Source: JAKZVK01 sp965261065 (GTDB lineage: Bacteria; Acidobacteriota; Terriglobia; Bryobacterales; UBA6623). Taken from it: a stretch of 64,000 bases of DNA. The DNA is taken from the NCBI GenBank assembly GCA_965261065.1, contig OZ253444.1, forward strand, positions 3,782,001 to 3,846,000, written 5' to 3'. Below, one piece after another: positions 17,499 to 26,546 of the stretch; within the stretch, counting starts at the first letter, position 1, and each line of letters starts with the position of its first letter. The notes under the pieces are model-generated. The model ran no database searches and was not told the origin of the DNA. It was given only the letters and a program-made list of their open reading frames with translations. Position numbers and translations under genes: made by a program.

Positions 17499-19046
17499 CT
17501 ACGCCAGAAAGCGCCTGAGCACATTCGCCGTGACGGCCGACACGCCATCGTCGACCACGATCGACAACGTCCAACACAACGAGCCCGCCGCGAACACTGC
17601 CCCGCCGCTCGGCGTTTCGAAAACCGTCATGTCGGCGCCCTGGCCGTCCGGATTCTCACCCTTGGCCAGGTGACATAGGTTCGCCGGCGAGTCGGCGTGC
17701 ACCTTGTCCAGCTCGTGCCCCGACGCCCCGCCCGGACAGCGCTCGTGCAAACTGTGATGCCCGAAGCGGTCGCCCTTGCGCAGCCCGGTCCCTTCGAACA
17801 CCCAGTGGGTATCATCGAGAACCCGGTAGGGCGCCCCGCTTTGATAACCCGAGTGCGTATAGGCAACCCCGAGCAAGTTCGCCTCCGACTCCCCCCGCAG
17901 ATCGGTGCGGCCTTCGATGCGGCAGAGCATCGTCGCCTCATCCGGGAACTCGACCTCGGCATAAAACCCACACCCGCCCAGGTACACTAGCCGCCCGCCC
18001 TGCTCAAACACCCAGCGCTTGACCCGCAGGTACATCTCGCGTGACCAGTACTCGGGATGGTTGTTGAGCACGAGCACGCGGTAGCTCTCGAGCGGCAGGT
18101 TGCCGAAATGGAGCTCGGTGTCCGAGTACAGGTCGTAGCCGAATCCCTCGCGCTCGAGCCATCCGAGCAAGCGCCACTCCCCCGGCGCCATGGCGGACCC
18201 CAGCCGCCCTTCGATCGGGTCGGTGATGCGTGCGTCCTCGGGGATGGAGTTGAAAGCCTCGGGCCGGTCGAACGACAGTGGCGCGGACACTTCCTCGTAA
18301 GGCCACTCGCCCGGCTTTGTGAAACGCTCGAGATCTTGGCGCGCGTGCAGCGTGGGCCGCGGCCGCAGGCCATCCTGGTTGACGTAGTTACTACGTCCGC
18401 CGAAGTTGTTGTAGGCGTTCCAGGTGATGTTGGAAGTCAGCACGGCGATCTGGGCGCCCGGCTGCGCGGGCTCGACGATCCAAGGGAAGGAGCAGAATCC
18501 GCCCGAGGCCGTCTTGATGTGAAAGGAGTAGAGGCCCGACCGCTCGGGCGCCACGACCCGCTGCTGATGCCAGCGGCTGCCGTACCCGACTCGGTTCCAC
18601 CCGACGCCGGTACCGGTGAAGTCCCCGTCGGGCAGCAACTGTTCGGTGGCGCGCGGCCCGTGGTCGTCGAACCACCCAAGGTTGCGAATGAACTCCTTCT
18701 CGTAACCGTACCGCCACAGCCCCAACTTGTAGGCCTCGGGCGAGTGCACGCGGAACTCCGACGCCTCGCCCGACTTCACCCACTTTGGCCAGGCGTAACC
18801 GAGCAAGCCTTCCGACAGCAGGCGAAAACGATAGGGCTGATGGGGTTCGCCGACCGTCAACGGCACCCGCTTTGGGCCGTAGCCGGGCCGCGAAAGATGA
18901 ACCGTGTAGTCGCCCGGTGTCAACTCGGCGTAGACCCCGCCGCTCGCGCGCGAGCGTGCGTCGACCGAGCGTGCCTCATTCTCAAACTCGACCGCGACGT
19001 CGCAGAGAGCGAGGTCGCGCTCATCGCTAACGTATCCGATCAGCAT
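17499..19046 (-). CDS. N,N-dimethylformamidase beta-subunit-like protein
   Basis: This 515-residue protein starts with a short beta-sandwich domain of the carboxypeptidase-regulatory type (GVYAELTPGDYTVHLSRPGYG, about residues 37-57). A long region typical of the large subunit of N,N-dimethylformamidase follows: SGLYSFHIKT, TWNAYNNFGGRSNY, RLLGWLEREGFGYDLYSDTELH, NNHPEYWSREMY and GGRLVYLGGCGFY. The last part has the fold of a class I glutamine-amidotransferase-like domain. In DMFase the large subunit binds iron and hydrolyses dimethylformamide, but many homologues of unknown substrate exist, so the reaction here is uncertain. It lies 39 bases downstream of cysE on the same strand and may share its transcript. 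No signal peptide is evident. Confidence 0.7.
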   Translation of the reverse strand: MLIGYVSDERDLALCDVAVEFENEARSVDARSRASGGVYAELTPGDYTVHLSRPGYGPKRVPLTVGEPHQPYRFRLLSEGLLGYAWPKWVKSGEASEFRVHSPEAYKLGLWRYGYEKEFIRNLGWFDDHGPRATEQLLPDGDFTGTGVGWNRVGYGSRWHQQRVVAPERSGLYSFHIKTASGGFCSFPWIVEPAQPGAQIAVLTSNITWNAYNNFGGRSNYVNQDGLRPRPTLHARQDLERFTKPGEWPYEEVSAPLSFDRPEAFNSIPEDARITDPIEGRLGSAMAPGEWRLLGWLEREGFGYDLYSDTELHFGNLPLESYRVLVLNNHPEYWSREMYLRVKRWVFEQGGRLVYLGGCGFYAEVEFPDEATMLCRIEGRTDLRGESEANLLGVAYTHSGYQSGAPYRVLDDTHWVFEGTGLRKGDRFGHHSLHERCPGGASGHELDKVHADSPANLCHLAKGENPDGQGADMTVFETPSGGAVFAAGSLCWTLSIVVDDGVSAVTANVLRRFLA

Positions 19047-19085
19047 CGGTTCGGGCCGGGAGCGACTGTAATCGACGGGCCAGTC

Positions 19086-19769
19086 TCACCCACCCGGCAT
19101 GCGGGCGAGCGGGCCGTTGCGCCGCTCTTCTTTGTCTGTGGATTCCGCTTCGAGCCGTGCAAGCCGCTCGTTGAGGCTCGCCATCATCTGGCCGACCGGA
19201 TCGGGCATGTGGCCGTGCTCGAGCAGTTCTTCTTCTTCCCGAGCCACCGCGATGCCGCGCACTGCCACCACGCGCCCGGGAATACCGACCACGGTCGAGT
19301 GCGCTTCGACAGGCTTCACCACCACCGACCCGGCGCCCACGCGCACCCAATCGCCCACCTCGATGCTGCCGAGCACCTTCGCGCCAGAGCCGATCACGAC
19401 ATGGTTGCCGAGTGTCGGGTGGCGCTTGCCCTTCTCATGACCCGTCCCGCCCAGGGTCACGCCCTGATACAGCAAAACGTCGTCGCCGATCTCGGTCGTC
19501 TCGCCGATCACTACCCCCATGCCGTGATCGATAAAAAACCGCCGTCCGATGCGCGCGCCCGGGTGGATCTCGATCCCGGTCGTCCAGCGCGAGAAGTGCG
19601 AAATCAAACGCGCGATGACGAAGAAGTTCCGCGTGAAGAACCCGTGCGCCAACCGGTGCAGCAGGATCGCATGCAGACCCGGATAGCACAACCACACTTC
19701 GAGCTTGCTACGTGCGGCGGGGTCGTTGCGGAAGACGGTCTCGATCTGCTCACGAATCGTCGAAAACAT
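19086..19769 (-). CDS. cysE: Serine O-acetyltransferase
   Basis: This 227-residue enzyme makes O-acetylserine from serine and acetyl-CoA, the first step of cysteine synthesis. The left-handed beta-helix of hexapeptide repeats is clear (IEIHPGARIGRRFFIDHGMG, VVIGETTEIGDD), including the catalytic His/Asp region around DHGMGVV and the loop VLLYQGVTLGGTG. The N-terminal helical part is short, as in the short CysE/EpsC class. A C-terminal tail of about 45 residues (EEEELLEHGHMPDPVGQMM onward) replaces the usual end. A strong AAGGAGG ribosome site precedes the ATG by about 7 bases and fixes the start. Confidence 0.9.
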   Translation of the reverse strand: MFSTIREQIETVFRNDPAARSKLEVWLCYPGLHAILLHRLAHGFFTRNFFVIARLISHFSRWTTGIEIHPGARIGRRFFIDHGMGVVIGETTEIGDDVLLYQGVTLGGTGHEKGKRHPTLGNHVVIGSGAKVLGSIEVGDWVRVGAGSVVVKPVEAHSTVVGIPGRVVAVRGIAVAREEEELLEHGHMPDPVGQMMASLNERLARLEAESTDKEERRNGPLARMPGG

Positions 19770-20027
19770 GAAAGCCCCTCCTTGTTGATGCGGTTGTGAG
19801 TTCTTCGATGGGGAAATCGAACGAACGCGGGTGCCGCCGGCGCTAGGCCGGCTCGCTACAACAGCAAAGGAGAGTCGAGAGTATCACGAGCTTTTCTTGA
19901 TGCTAGGTGAGGGGTGAGGAAAAGTCAATTCGGCACAGCATCCCGCACGTAAGCCGATCCAAAAACACGATAGCGCGAAGCTGCAACTGGGCCCGATGGA
20001 GAAGGAAGGCTCCCTGCCGAGTCTCGT

Positions 20028-20927
20028 TTACAGGTCCTTGTCGGTCAGCATGTAACAGGCTTCGAGGTATTTTTCGGAAGTCTTCTCCACGATCTCCGGA
20101 GGCAACTCGGGTCCGGGAGACGTCTTGTACCAATCGAGGGATTCGAGGTAGTCGCGCACAAACTGCTTGTCAAAGGACGGTTGCGGCCGCCCGGCTTGGT
20201 AGAGATCAAGCGGCCAGTAGCGGGAGGAATCGGGCGTGAGCACCTCGTCAGCCAAGACGATGTCGCCGTTCTTTTGGCCGAACTCGAACTTGGTGTCGGC
20301 GAGCACCAAGCCGACGGCGAGCGCGCGTTGGCCGGCGCGGGAGAAGATATCGAGCGTCAGGTCGCGAAGCTTCGCGCACAGTTCTTCGCCGATTTGCTCG
20401 GCGGCCTGCTCGAAGCTGATGTTCTCATCGTGCCCACTAAGCGCCTTGGTGGCGGGCGTGAAGATCGGTTCGGCCAGCAGGCCGTTCATGCGCAAACCCG
20501 GCGGCAACTCGACGCCGCACACCTTCCCGGTCTGCTCATATTCCTTCCAGCCCGACCCGGAGATGTAGCCGCGGGCGACGCACTCGATCGGCACCATCTC
20601 GAGTTTTTCGACCAGCATCGAACGTCCGGCGAGTTGGTCGCGATACTTCGGCAAGGGGTCGGGGTACTCGTCGACGTTCGCGGTGACGAAATGCGTCGGC
20701 ACGACCCCCTTGAGGAAATCGAACCAGTAGATCGAGAGTTGCGTCAGTACCTCGCCCTTGTGGGGAATGCCGTTCGGCAGCACCACGTCGAAAGCGGAGA
20801 TGCGGTCGGTCGCGACGAACAACAGTTGGTCGCCGGCGCGATAGATGTCTCGCACCTTGCCCTTGGCAATCTGTTCGCATTCGGGGAGGTTGGTTTCGAG
20901 TAGCGGAGTCGTTGAGGTAACAGGCAT
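20028..20927 (-). CDS. purC: Phosphoribosylaminoimidazole-succinocarboxamide (SAICAR) synthase
   Basis: It joins aspartate to CAIR with ATP in purine synthesis. At 299 residues it is of the longer eukaryote/Acidobacteria-like class. Visible motifs are GKVRDIYRAGDQLLFVATDR at the N-terminus (nucleotide binding), SAFDVVLPNGIPHKGEVL, the SAICAR signature with VECVARGYISGSG, LADTKFEFG and DEVLTPDSSRYWP. I chose the ATG at 20925-20927 because conserved sequence begins about 18 residues later. The frame extends upstream but only as unrelated sequence. The other pur genes of this window (purQLF) are 33 kb away on the opposite strand. Confidence 0.93.
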   Translation of the reverse strand: MPVTSTTPLLETNLPECEQIAKGKVRDIYRAGDQLLFVATDRISAFDVVLPNGIPHKGEVLTQLSIYWFDFLKGVVPTHFVTANVDEYPDPLPKYRDQLAGRSMLVEKLEMVPIECVARGYISGSGWKEYEQTGKVCGVELPPGLRMNGLLAEPIFTPATKALSGHDENISFEQAAEQIGEELCAKLRDLTLDIFSRAGQRALAVGLVLADTKFEFGQKNGDIVLADEVLTPDSSRYWPLDLYQAGRPQPSFDKQFVRDYLESLDWYKTSPGPELPPEIVEKTSEKYLEACYMLTDKDL

Positions 20928-21038
20928 GTCGTAAAAGCTTCGGTTCCCTGGCGGAGGGAGTGCGTTCTGGGATGCGGAGGCCGTGACGGGCCCCCGTCGA
21001 ATCGTCGATAGTAACACGCAGGCTCCATGGCCCGCAGA

Positions 21039-21140
21039 GGTTTCTCGCAAAGACGCCAAGAGCCGCGAAGAACGCAAAGCAGGCTCTAAACTAGATCTCT
21101 GTTGGCGGCTTCGCGGTCCTTTGCGCCTTTGCGAGAAACC
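21039..21140. repeat. Long imperfect inverted repeat with CGCAAAG units
   Basis: Arms at 21039-21070 and 21109-21140 are complementary over 32 bases with only four or five mismatches (left arm starts GGTTTCTCGCAAAG, right arm ends CTTTGCGAGAAACC). They are separated by 38 bases holding an AGATCT centre. The arms contain degenerate CGCAAAG units of a kind dispersed in many bacterial genomes. It sits between the purC start and the first IS. Confidence 0.8.
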
Positions 21141-21222
21141 TGGTCATGCCTGTTTCGTATCAAGGGGGCGCCCCCGATACTGACCCCTGCCGACGCGGGG
21201 GTGCGCGACATAAAAGTGCCGC

Positions 21223-22530
21223 TCATCCGGCCTGGGTGCGGGATTCCCAGTAGTCTTCGAAGCGGCCGCTGAGGCGGGCGCAGCGTAGCGCCAGGATGGC
21301 GTTCGCGCCGCGTACCGTCCAGAACATGCCCGAGCGCTTCAGACGTTGCGCCACTACCGTCTTGCATCCCGCCTCGATCACCCCTGAACCGATGAACAAT
21401 CCCTGCTTGCGAAAGTGCGGATAGCGCATCCGCTCGGCGTTGTGTTCGAAGTACTCCGCTTCGCTCGTCAGTCGACGAGCCAGATCCGGCTGCGGGGCCA
21501 CCACACCTCGTAGGGCCGCCACCAACTTCTTGATCTGACCCTGATCGAGTTGGCGGAGCCGTTGCTGGGTCCAGCGCCGCCGGCTGGGCTCGTCGTCGAG
21601 CCCCAGTTGCGCCGCCAACTCCCACAAGTGCTGGCGCGCATGATAGAGGTCCACGATTTCGATCGCGCCCGCGAAGTATTGATGCGAGAGGTTCCAGATC
21701 CAGGCGGCTCCGTCGCCGATTACCACCTTCTTGTTCGCCCGCCCCCAGCCGCGCTCCCAGGCCTGCTGCCAGAGGCGTCGCCCAAACGCCTCGGCGCCCT
21801 CGATCGCTCCCGTATAGCTCGTCGACCCTTCCTCACGCACGGGTCGGTCGCCTGGCTTGCCCTCGGCTTGCGTGAACACACAGCCGAGCTTGACCTCCCG
21901 CGTGCGGGCGCGCTCGCGGTCCTTTTTGCCGGCTCGTCCCGCCGTCTCGGCCGCCACCATCGGCACCCCGGTGCCGTCCATCTCGATGTAGAGAATCGGA
22001 ATGTCGGCCCCGGCCACCGCGGGCAGCGGCAGTTGCACCGCCCGTTGGATCTGTTGTTGTTCGCGGGCGCCGAGGTCGGCCCCGATCGCCTCGGCGCCGC
22101 GCTCGATGGCTTTGGTGGTAACGTCCAAACCGGCTAACACCCGCAGTTGCTCGCGACTGCTTTCAAACGACGACTCGCTGCCCACCAGCGCCATCATGCG
22201 GCGCACGCCGGGAGAGTAGTGCGTGTTGTCGACATCGAGTTCGCGGTCAAAGGGGAACTGTCCCTGATGGCACGCCGAGCAGAGGTAGTAGGGCCGTTCG
22301 ATCGCGACCGCGCCGAGCACACTCACCACGGTCTTGGGCCGCCGACCGCGGTGACGGGTGCGACGGCCGCAGCGACAGGATGGCTCAGGCGCGGCGTCGG
22401 CGGGCGCCTCCAACAGTTGCTCGAGCAACTTCGCGCCGGCTCGGTGCAGTGCCGCACGGGTGGCCGTCTCCAGCGCTTCCAGGTCCCAGTGCTGCTGCTT
22501 GCGCCGGGCGGCGAAGATCAGAGTCAGCAA
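21223..22530 (-). CDS. ISKra4-family transposase (copy 1)
   Basis: This 435-residue transposase has an N-terminal zinc-binding part (CRCGRRTRHRGRRPK, YLCSACHQG) and a DDE-type catalytic core: Asp in ILYIEMDGTGV, Asp in VVIGDGAAWIW and Glu in GSGVIEAGCKTV. The meaningful frame continues upstream of the listed start, reading KKTAAAIQQEVAQEVEQLL back to the 8-A run at 22575-22582. The natural protein is therefore probably a fusion with the upstream small frame made by -1 slippage, or starts inside that region. A related copy lies at 29496-30785 with the same arrangement. Confidence 0.85.
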   Translation of the reverse strand: MLTLIFAARRKQQHWDLEALETATRAALHRAGAKLLEQLLEAPADAAPEPSCRCGRRTRHRGRRPKTVVSVLGAVAIERPYYLCSACHQGQFPFDRELDVDNTHYSPGVRRMMALVGSESSFESSREQLRVLAGLDVTTKAIERGAEAIGADLGAREQQQIQRAVQLPLPAVAGADIPILYIEMDGTGVPMVAAETAGRAGKKDRERARTREVKLGCVFTQAEGKPGDRPVREEGSTSYTGAIEGAEAFGRRLWQQAWERGWGRANKKVVIGDGAAWIWNLSHQYFAGAIEIVDLYHARQHLWELAAQLGLDDEPSRRRWTQQRLRQLDQGQIKKLVAALRGVVAPQPDLARRLTSEAEYFEHNAERMRYPHFRKQGLFIGSGVIEAGCKTVVAQRLKRSGMFWTVRGANAILALRCARLSGRFEDYWESRTQAG

Positions 22531-22952
22531 CTGTTCGACTTCTTGGGCGACTTCTTGTTGGATCGCCGCGGCCGTTTTTTTTCCTGCGGCGTCACAGACG
22601 CTGCCGACTCGGACTCTTGCTCAACGGGCCGCAAGCGGCAGATCTTCTCGTTGACTTCGATGAGTTCTCGGCTTAGCTGCTGGAAGCGCCGAAAGGCGGT
22701 GATCTCCCGCTGAGTCTTACGGCGAGCCGCCGGGTCGGAGAGGCTCTGGGTGACGGTCTTGCCGCGGGATTTGTAGGTCAACCGCCAGTGCGGGCCATGG
22801 CCGGGATGACCGCGCTGACGACAGCGGCAGGTGGGTTTGCCGCAAGGGCCTTGAGTGGTGGTGACGGAGCCTTGGCGAAAATCACCCAAGGCAAGCATCT
22901 GCTGGAAGATCGCGTGGCGACGGTACTCCAAGGCGGGCAGGGAATCGGGCAT
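22524..22952 (-). CDS. ISKra4 accessory frame (DUF6788-like), copy 1
   Basis: This 142-residue basic protein shows GDFRQGSVTTT, a CGKPTCRC cysteine cluster, GPHWRLTYKSRGKTVTQSL and a helical segment ending in EVNEKICRLRP. It is the first frame of the element. At QEKK it enters an 8-A run (T8 at 22575-22582 on the plus strand). A -1 slip there continues into the transposase with no stop, whereas this frame ends after 20 more basic residues (KRPRRSNKKSPKKSN...). The Cys cluster may bind zinc and help the transposase bind DNA. Confidence 0.75.
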   Translation of the reverse strand: MPDSLPALEYRRHAIFQQMLALGDFRQGSVTTTQGPCGKPTCRCRQRGHPGHGPHWRLTYKSRGKTVTQSLSDPAARRKTQREITAFRRFQQLSRELIEVNEKICRLRPVEQESESAASVTPQEKKRPRRSNKKSPKKSNSC

Positions 22953-23138
22953 GGGACACCTCCTTCTTATCCTAGCGTATTATATACGCTAGGACACCGC
23001 ACCCCAGACCGTACCCCAACCACTTGGCACTTTCATGTCGCGCACCCCCGACGCGGCCGGGCAGTGCGCCGCCTGAAACAACATGGTATCTTTTTGTTTT
23101 AAACGGCCTTGTTAGAAACTGTCGTAGGATTCACAGCG

Positions 23139-23474
23139 ATGGATGCGGAGACGAGAGAGCGGCGGAGGTTCCAGCGCTACCCCATGACGCTGCCGCTTCA
23201 GATCGTCCGAGTCAGCCAGGACCAGGCCGATCTGGAGGGGAGGACACGCAACCTTAGCGCTAAGGGGGCGTACTTCGTGGTGAGTGAAGGTATCGAGCGT
23301 GGTACGGCGATCGAGTTCCTCGTCACGCTGCAGCAGGAGCTTGCCACGGCGGGACGCGTCCGGCTGCATTGCCGGGGTCATGTTGTACGGCTCGACAAGC
23401 TGGACGGGAAGAATCGCCTGGGGGTGGCGGCCACGATCGACCGCTACGAATTCGTCCGCCAGGTCGTGAACTAG
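23139..23474 (+). CDS. PilZ-domain protein
   Basis: This single-domain protein of about 111 residues has the PilZ signature: an N-terminal RRRFQRYP with the RxxxR c-di-GMP-binding arginines, then RTRNLSAKGAYFVV matching the (D/N)xSxxG motif, followed by a beta-barrel ending in RLGVAATIDRYEF. PilZ domains bind cyclic di-GMP. With no other domain attached it is probably a small adaptor. I prefer the ATG at 23139, which has AGGA about 9 bases upstream, over the TTG at 23109. It starts 89 bases after the end of the first IS and stands alone. Confidence 0.8.
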   Translation: MDAETRERRRFQRYPMTLPLQIVRVSQDQADLEGRTRNLSAKGAYFVVSEGIERGTAIEFLVTLQQELATAGRVRLHCRGHVVRLDKLDGKNRLGVAATIDRYEFVRQVVN

Positions 23475-23647
23475 CCGTCAGGCACGATCTCCCCGGGGCT
23501 GGAGGAGCCGCGCCTTGCAGAATTGGTGTGTGCCAAGCTGAGGCTCCGCGTATGGGGTCGGGGTGGCTCCCGGGCCACGGTCGAGGCGACCCCACCGGCC
23601 CGGCTGGAATTTACGATTTCGTGACTGTACACCTCGCGTGGATCTGA

Positions 23648-23698
23648 TATAGTGGTACGGTTTGCATTCTTCCCCGCATACTGCCGCACAGGCAAACC
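23648..23698 (+). promoter_or_regulatory. Candidate promoter -10 and leader hairpin of the molybdenum hydroxylase operon
   Basis: TATAGT at 23648-23653 resembles a -10 box; the -35 side is weak. About 6 bases later GGTTTGC (23659-23665) pairs perfectly with GCAAACC (23692-23698) around a 26-base loop, so the predicted mRNA would begin with a hairpin. The ribosome site AAGGAAGG (23718-23725) follows. The rest of the 23475-23731 gap shows no gene. Confidence 0.4.
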
Positions 23699-23731
23699 CC
23701 AACGTGTTCTCAACGAAAAGGAAGGTGCTTG

Positions 23732-24385
23732 GTGAGTAAGACCACAGAAGGCCAAGACAAGACTCAGCAGCGCCACAATGGCTTCTCTCGCCGGACGTTT
23801 CTGCAGGGCGTCGGCACGGGAAGCGGTGTTGCTGGAGCAGCGATTCTCACTCCCGATGTGCAGGCCGCACCTGCCGCGGGCGATGTCGTGGGTCCGGGCG
23901 AGGTCGAGATGACCTTGCGCATCAACGGCAAGAACCATGCGCTCAAGGCGGAGCCGCGCGTCACCCTGCTGGACGCGTTGCGGAACCGCCTGGATTACAC
24001 CGGAGCGAAGAAGGTGTGTGACCGGGCGACCTGCGGCGCTTGCACGGTGATCGTCGACGGCAGCGCCGTCTACGCTTGCTCGTTGCTGGCGATCGAGGCG
24101 CAAGGCCGGGACATCCAGACGATCGAGGGGCTCTCCGCGCGTCGTGGCGGCATGCATCCGGTGTCGGCGGCTTTCGTCAGCAACGACGCTCAGCAGTGCG
24201 GCTTCTGCACGCCGGGCTTCGTGATGGCGTGCAAATCGTTCCTCGACAAGAACCCGAATCCCTCGATGGAGGACGTCGAGGCGGGCTTGGGCGGGAACAT
24301 CTGCCGATGCGGAACCTACGTCGGCGTTCGACAGGCGGCCCTGGAAGCGGCCCGCAATATGAAGGGAGGACGCCGTGGCGACTAA
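23732..24385 (+). CDS. Tat-exported [2Fe-2S] subunit of a xanthine dehydrogenase-family enzyme
   Basis: This electron-transfer subunit has about 217 residues. A twin-arginine signal (SRRTFLQGVGTGSGVAGAA) sends the folded complex across the membrane, as in E. coli PaoA (YagT). Two [2Fe-2S] clusters are present: a plant-type one with CDRATCGAC and a later Cys (VYAC), and the second in QCGFCTPGF with CRCG. The GTG at 23732 is chosen because GGAAGG lies 6 bases upstream; the TTG one codon earlier is possible. It overlaps the next gene by 11 bases, so small, large and FAD subunits form one operon. A periplasmic aldehyde oxidase is the nearest characterised type; the substrate is unknown. Confidence 0.85.
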   Translation: MSKTTEGQDKTQQRHNGFSRRTFLQGVGTGSGVAGAAILTPDVQAAPAAGDVVGPGEVEMTLRINGKNHALKAEPRVTLLDALRNRLDYTGAKKVCDRATCGACTVIVDGSAVYACSLLAIEAQGRDIQTIEGLSARRGGMHPVSAAFVSNDAQQCGFCTPGFVMACKSFLDKNPNPSMEDVEAGLGGNICRCGTYVGVRQAALEAARNMKGGRRGD

Positions 24386-26546
24386 CTACGATTGGCCGGC
24401 ACAAGCAGATCGCAGTCTCATCGGCAAGCGCCTGGACCGTCTCGACGGCCCGGACAAAGCGACGGGCAAAGCGAAGTACGCCTACGACCGCAACCCGGAG
24501 GGGTTGCTCGTGGGGCGTCTCGTCAAGAGCCCTCACGCCAATGCCCGCATCAAGAGCATCGATGCCAGCGGCGCCGAGAAGACGCCCGGCGTTCGCGGCG
24601 TCGTTCTGATCAAAGACATCGGCGACGAGTTGCAGTGGGTCGGCGCCGAGATTGCCGCGATCGCGGCCGACACCGAAGAGATCGCGCGCGACGCGGTCGA
24701 GAATTTCAAGGTCGAATACGAAGTGCTGCCCCACGTCGTCAAAGATGAGAACCTCAACAAGGTCGGCAACCGGGCCAAGCCGGGCCAGGACAACACCGAA
24801 GGCGACATGGCCAAGGGCTTCCAGGAAGCCGACGAAACCCACGAGGGCTACTACGGCAGCGCGACGATCACGCACTGCTGCCTCGAGCCCCACGGCAACA
24901 CGGTTCACTGGAAGGGCGAAAAGGACATCACGGTGTGGGCTTCGACCCAGGCGGTGGGCCGGATCGGCGCCGACTTGGCGAAGAACCTTTCGGCCGACCC
25001 GTCATTGCCGAAGGTCAGCCCGAGCGACATCCATGTCATTACTCCCGTCATGGGTGGCGGCTTTGGCAGCAAGTTCAACATCGACAGTTGGGGCATCGCC
25101 GCCGCGAAGCTCTCGCGGATGACCGGACGGCCGGTCAAGATCATGCTCGATCGCGACGAGGAGTTGATGGTGGCCGGCGGCCGTCCGTCGTGGTACGGCA
25201 AGGTCAAGGTCGGCGCCAAGAAAGACGGCACGCTCACGGCGTTCGAGTGTGAAAGTTGGGCCACGAGCGGGATGGGACGCGGCAGTAACCCTTCAGGGGC
25301 TCTGCCCTACGTCTTCATCGAGATGCCGAACCATCACGTGCGGCACATCAACGTGACGACCAACACCGGTCCGGCGCGTGCCTGGCGGGCGCCGCGACAT
25401 CCGCAGACCGCGGTGATCACTCACTGCGCGCTGACGGATTTGGCCGAGAAGATGAAGATCGACCCGGTCGATTTCTTCAAGACCAACGCCAAGTTCACTC
25501 CACGGCCCGATGTCTATCGAACCGAGCTCGACAAGGCCGCCGAGCTGATGGACTGGAAGGCCAAGTACCACAGTGCCGGCGACCCGGCCTCGGGACATGT
25601 CAAGCGCGGAGTGGGGCTTTCGGTGCACACCTGGGGCGGGCGTCCTCACGACAGCCAGTGCCGTGTGACGATCGAGCCCGATGGCACGGCGACCGCCGAG
25701 CTGGGCAGCCAGGATCTCGGCAGCGGGACGCGGACCGTGATCGCGATTGTCCTGGCCGAAACGGTCGGCTTGGGCGTTAATCAGGTCAAGGTCAACATCG
25801 GCGACAGCAAGTACCCGCCATCAGGGGCCTCGGGCGGCAGTACCACGGTCGGAGGCGTCTCCTCTTCGACGCGACGCGCCGCGATCAATGCGCTCGAGAA
25901 GCTGAAGGAGACGGTTGCGGGCGACTTGGGCGCTTCGTCGCCGGATGAGATCGAAGCCAAGGGCGGCTACCTGCAGCTCAAGGCGAACCCGAAGAAGCGC
26001 CTGCGCTGGGCCGAGGCTTGCCGCAAGCTCGGTACGACGACCATCTCCGAGTTGGGCAATCAGCCCGACAAGGACGGCGGCAAGCTCGCCGATCAAGGCG
26101 TCGGCGGCGTGCAGATGGCGGATGTTTCGGTCGACACCGAGACCGGCATTGTCACGATGAACAAGATGGTCGCGGTCCAGGACTGCGGCCTGATCATCGA
26201 CTTGAAGACCGCCGAAAGCCAGGTCTATGGGTCGCTCATCATGGGGATTTGTTCGGCCCTTTATGAAGAACGGATCTACGATCAGGCTTCCGGTGACTAC
26301 TTGAACGCCGACATGGAGTTCTACAAGCTGGCCGGCATCGGCGACATCGGCGAGCTGGTGGTCCACATGATGACGGGCGTTTACGACGACCGTGGCGTGA
26401 TCGGACTGGGCGAGCCGCCGGCGATTTCGCCCGACGCGGCGATTTCCAATGCGGTGGCCAATGCGATTGGCGCCCGCGTGCCGACCGTACCACTTACCCC
26501 CGACAAGGTCTTGGCGGCCTTGGAGAAGAAGGGAGGGATGGCGTAA
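24375..26546 (+). CDS. Molybdopterin-binding large subunit, xanthine dehydrogenase family
   Basis: This 723-residue catalytic subunit binds the molybdenum cofactor. Visible features are the N-terminal aldehyde oxidase a/b hammerhead (GKRLDRLDGPDKATGKAKYA), MGGGFGSKF in the Moco-binding region, ARAWRAPRHPQT, and the catalytic Glu in GVIGLGEPPAIS near the C-terminus. GTG start with GGGAGG about 6 bases upstream. It has no signal peptide of its own and would be exported with the Tat-tagged small subunit. It is organised like PaoC/YagR. The stop overlaps the next start as TAATG, implying translational coupling. Confidence 0.88.
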   Translation: MATNYDWPAQADRSLIGKRLDRLDGPDKATGKAKYAYDRNPEGLLVGRLVKSPHANARIKSIDASGAEKTPGVRGVVLIKDIGDELQWVGAEIAAIAADTEEIARDAVENFKVEYEVLPHVVKDENLNKVGNRAKPGQDNTEGDMAKGFQEADETHEGYYGSATITHCCLEPHGNTVHWKGEKDITVWASTQAVGRIGADLAKNLSADPSLPKVSPSDIHVITPVMGGGFGSKFNIDSWGIAAAKLSRMTGRPVKIMLDRDEELMVAGGRPSWYGKVKVGAKKDGTLTAFECESWATSGMGRGSNPSGALPYVFIEMPNHHVRHINVTTNTGPARAWRAPRHPQTAVITHCALTDLAEKMKIDPVDFFKTNAKFTPRPDVYRTELDKAAELMDWKAKYHSAGDPASGHVKRGVGLSVHTWGGRPHDSQCRVTIEPDGTATAELGSQDLGSGTRTVIAIVLAETVGLGVNQVKVNIGDSKYPPSGASGGSTTVGGVSSSTRRAAINALEKLKETVAGDLGASSPDEIEAKGGYLQLKANPKKRLRWAEACRKLGTTTISELGNQPDKDGGKLADQGVGGVQMADVSVDTETGIVTMNKMVAVQDCGLIIDLKTAESQVYGSLIMGICSALYEERIYDQASGDYLNADMEFYKLAGIGDIGELVVHMMTGVYDDRGVIGLGEPPAISPDAAISNAVANAIGARVPTVPLTPDKVLAALEKKGGMA

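Larger units (their letters stand above)
21197..23049 (-). mobile_element. ISKra4-like insertion sequence, copy 1
   Basis: Terminal inverted repeats at 21197-21220 and 23026-23049 agree at 23 of 24 positions (GGGGGTGCGCGACATAAAAG on the left, with one A/G difference on the right). GACGC flanks both ends (21192-21196 and 23050-23054), a 5-bp target duplication. Inside are two overlapping minus-strand frames with an 8-A run where they could fuse. A short perfect palindrome (TAGCGTATTATATACGCTA, 22974-22992) sits just upstream of the first gene and probably overlaps its promoter. Confidence 0.85.

Noticed and set aside
23648..23731. Molybdenum cofactor riboswitch before the hydroxylase operon
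   Set aside because: The leader is only about 70 bases with one simple stem, far shorter than the known element.
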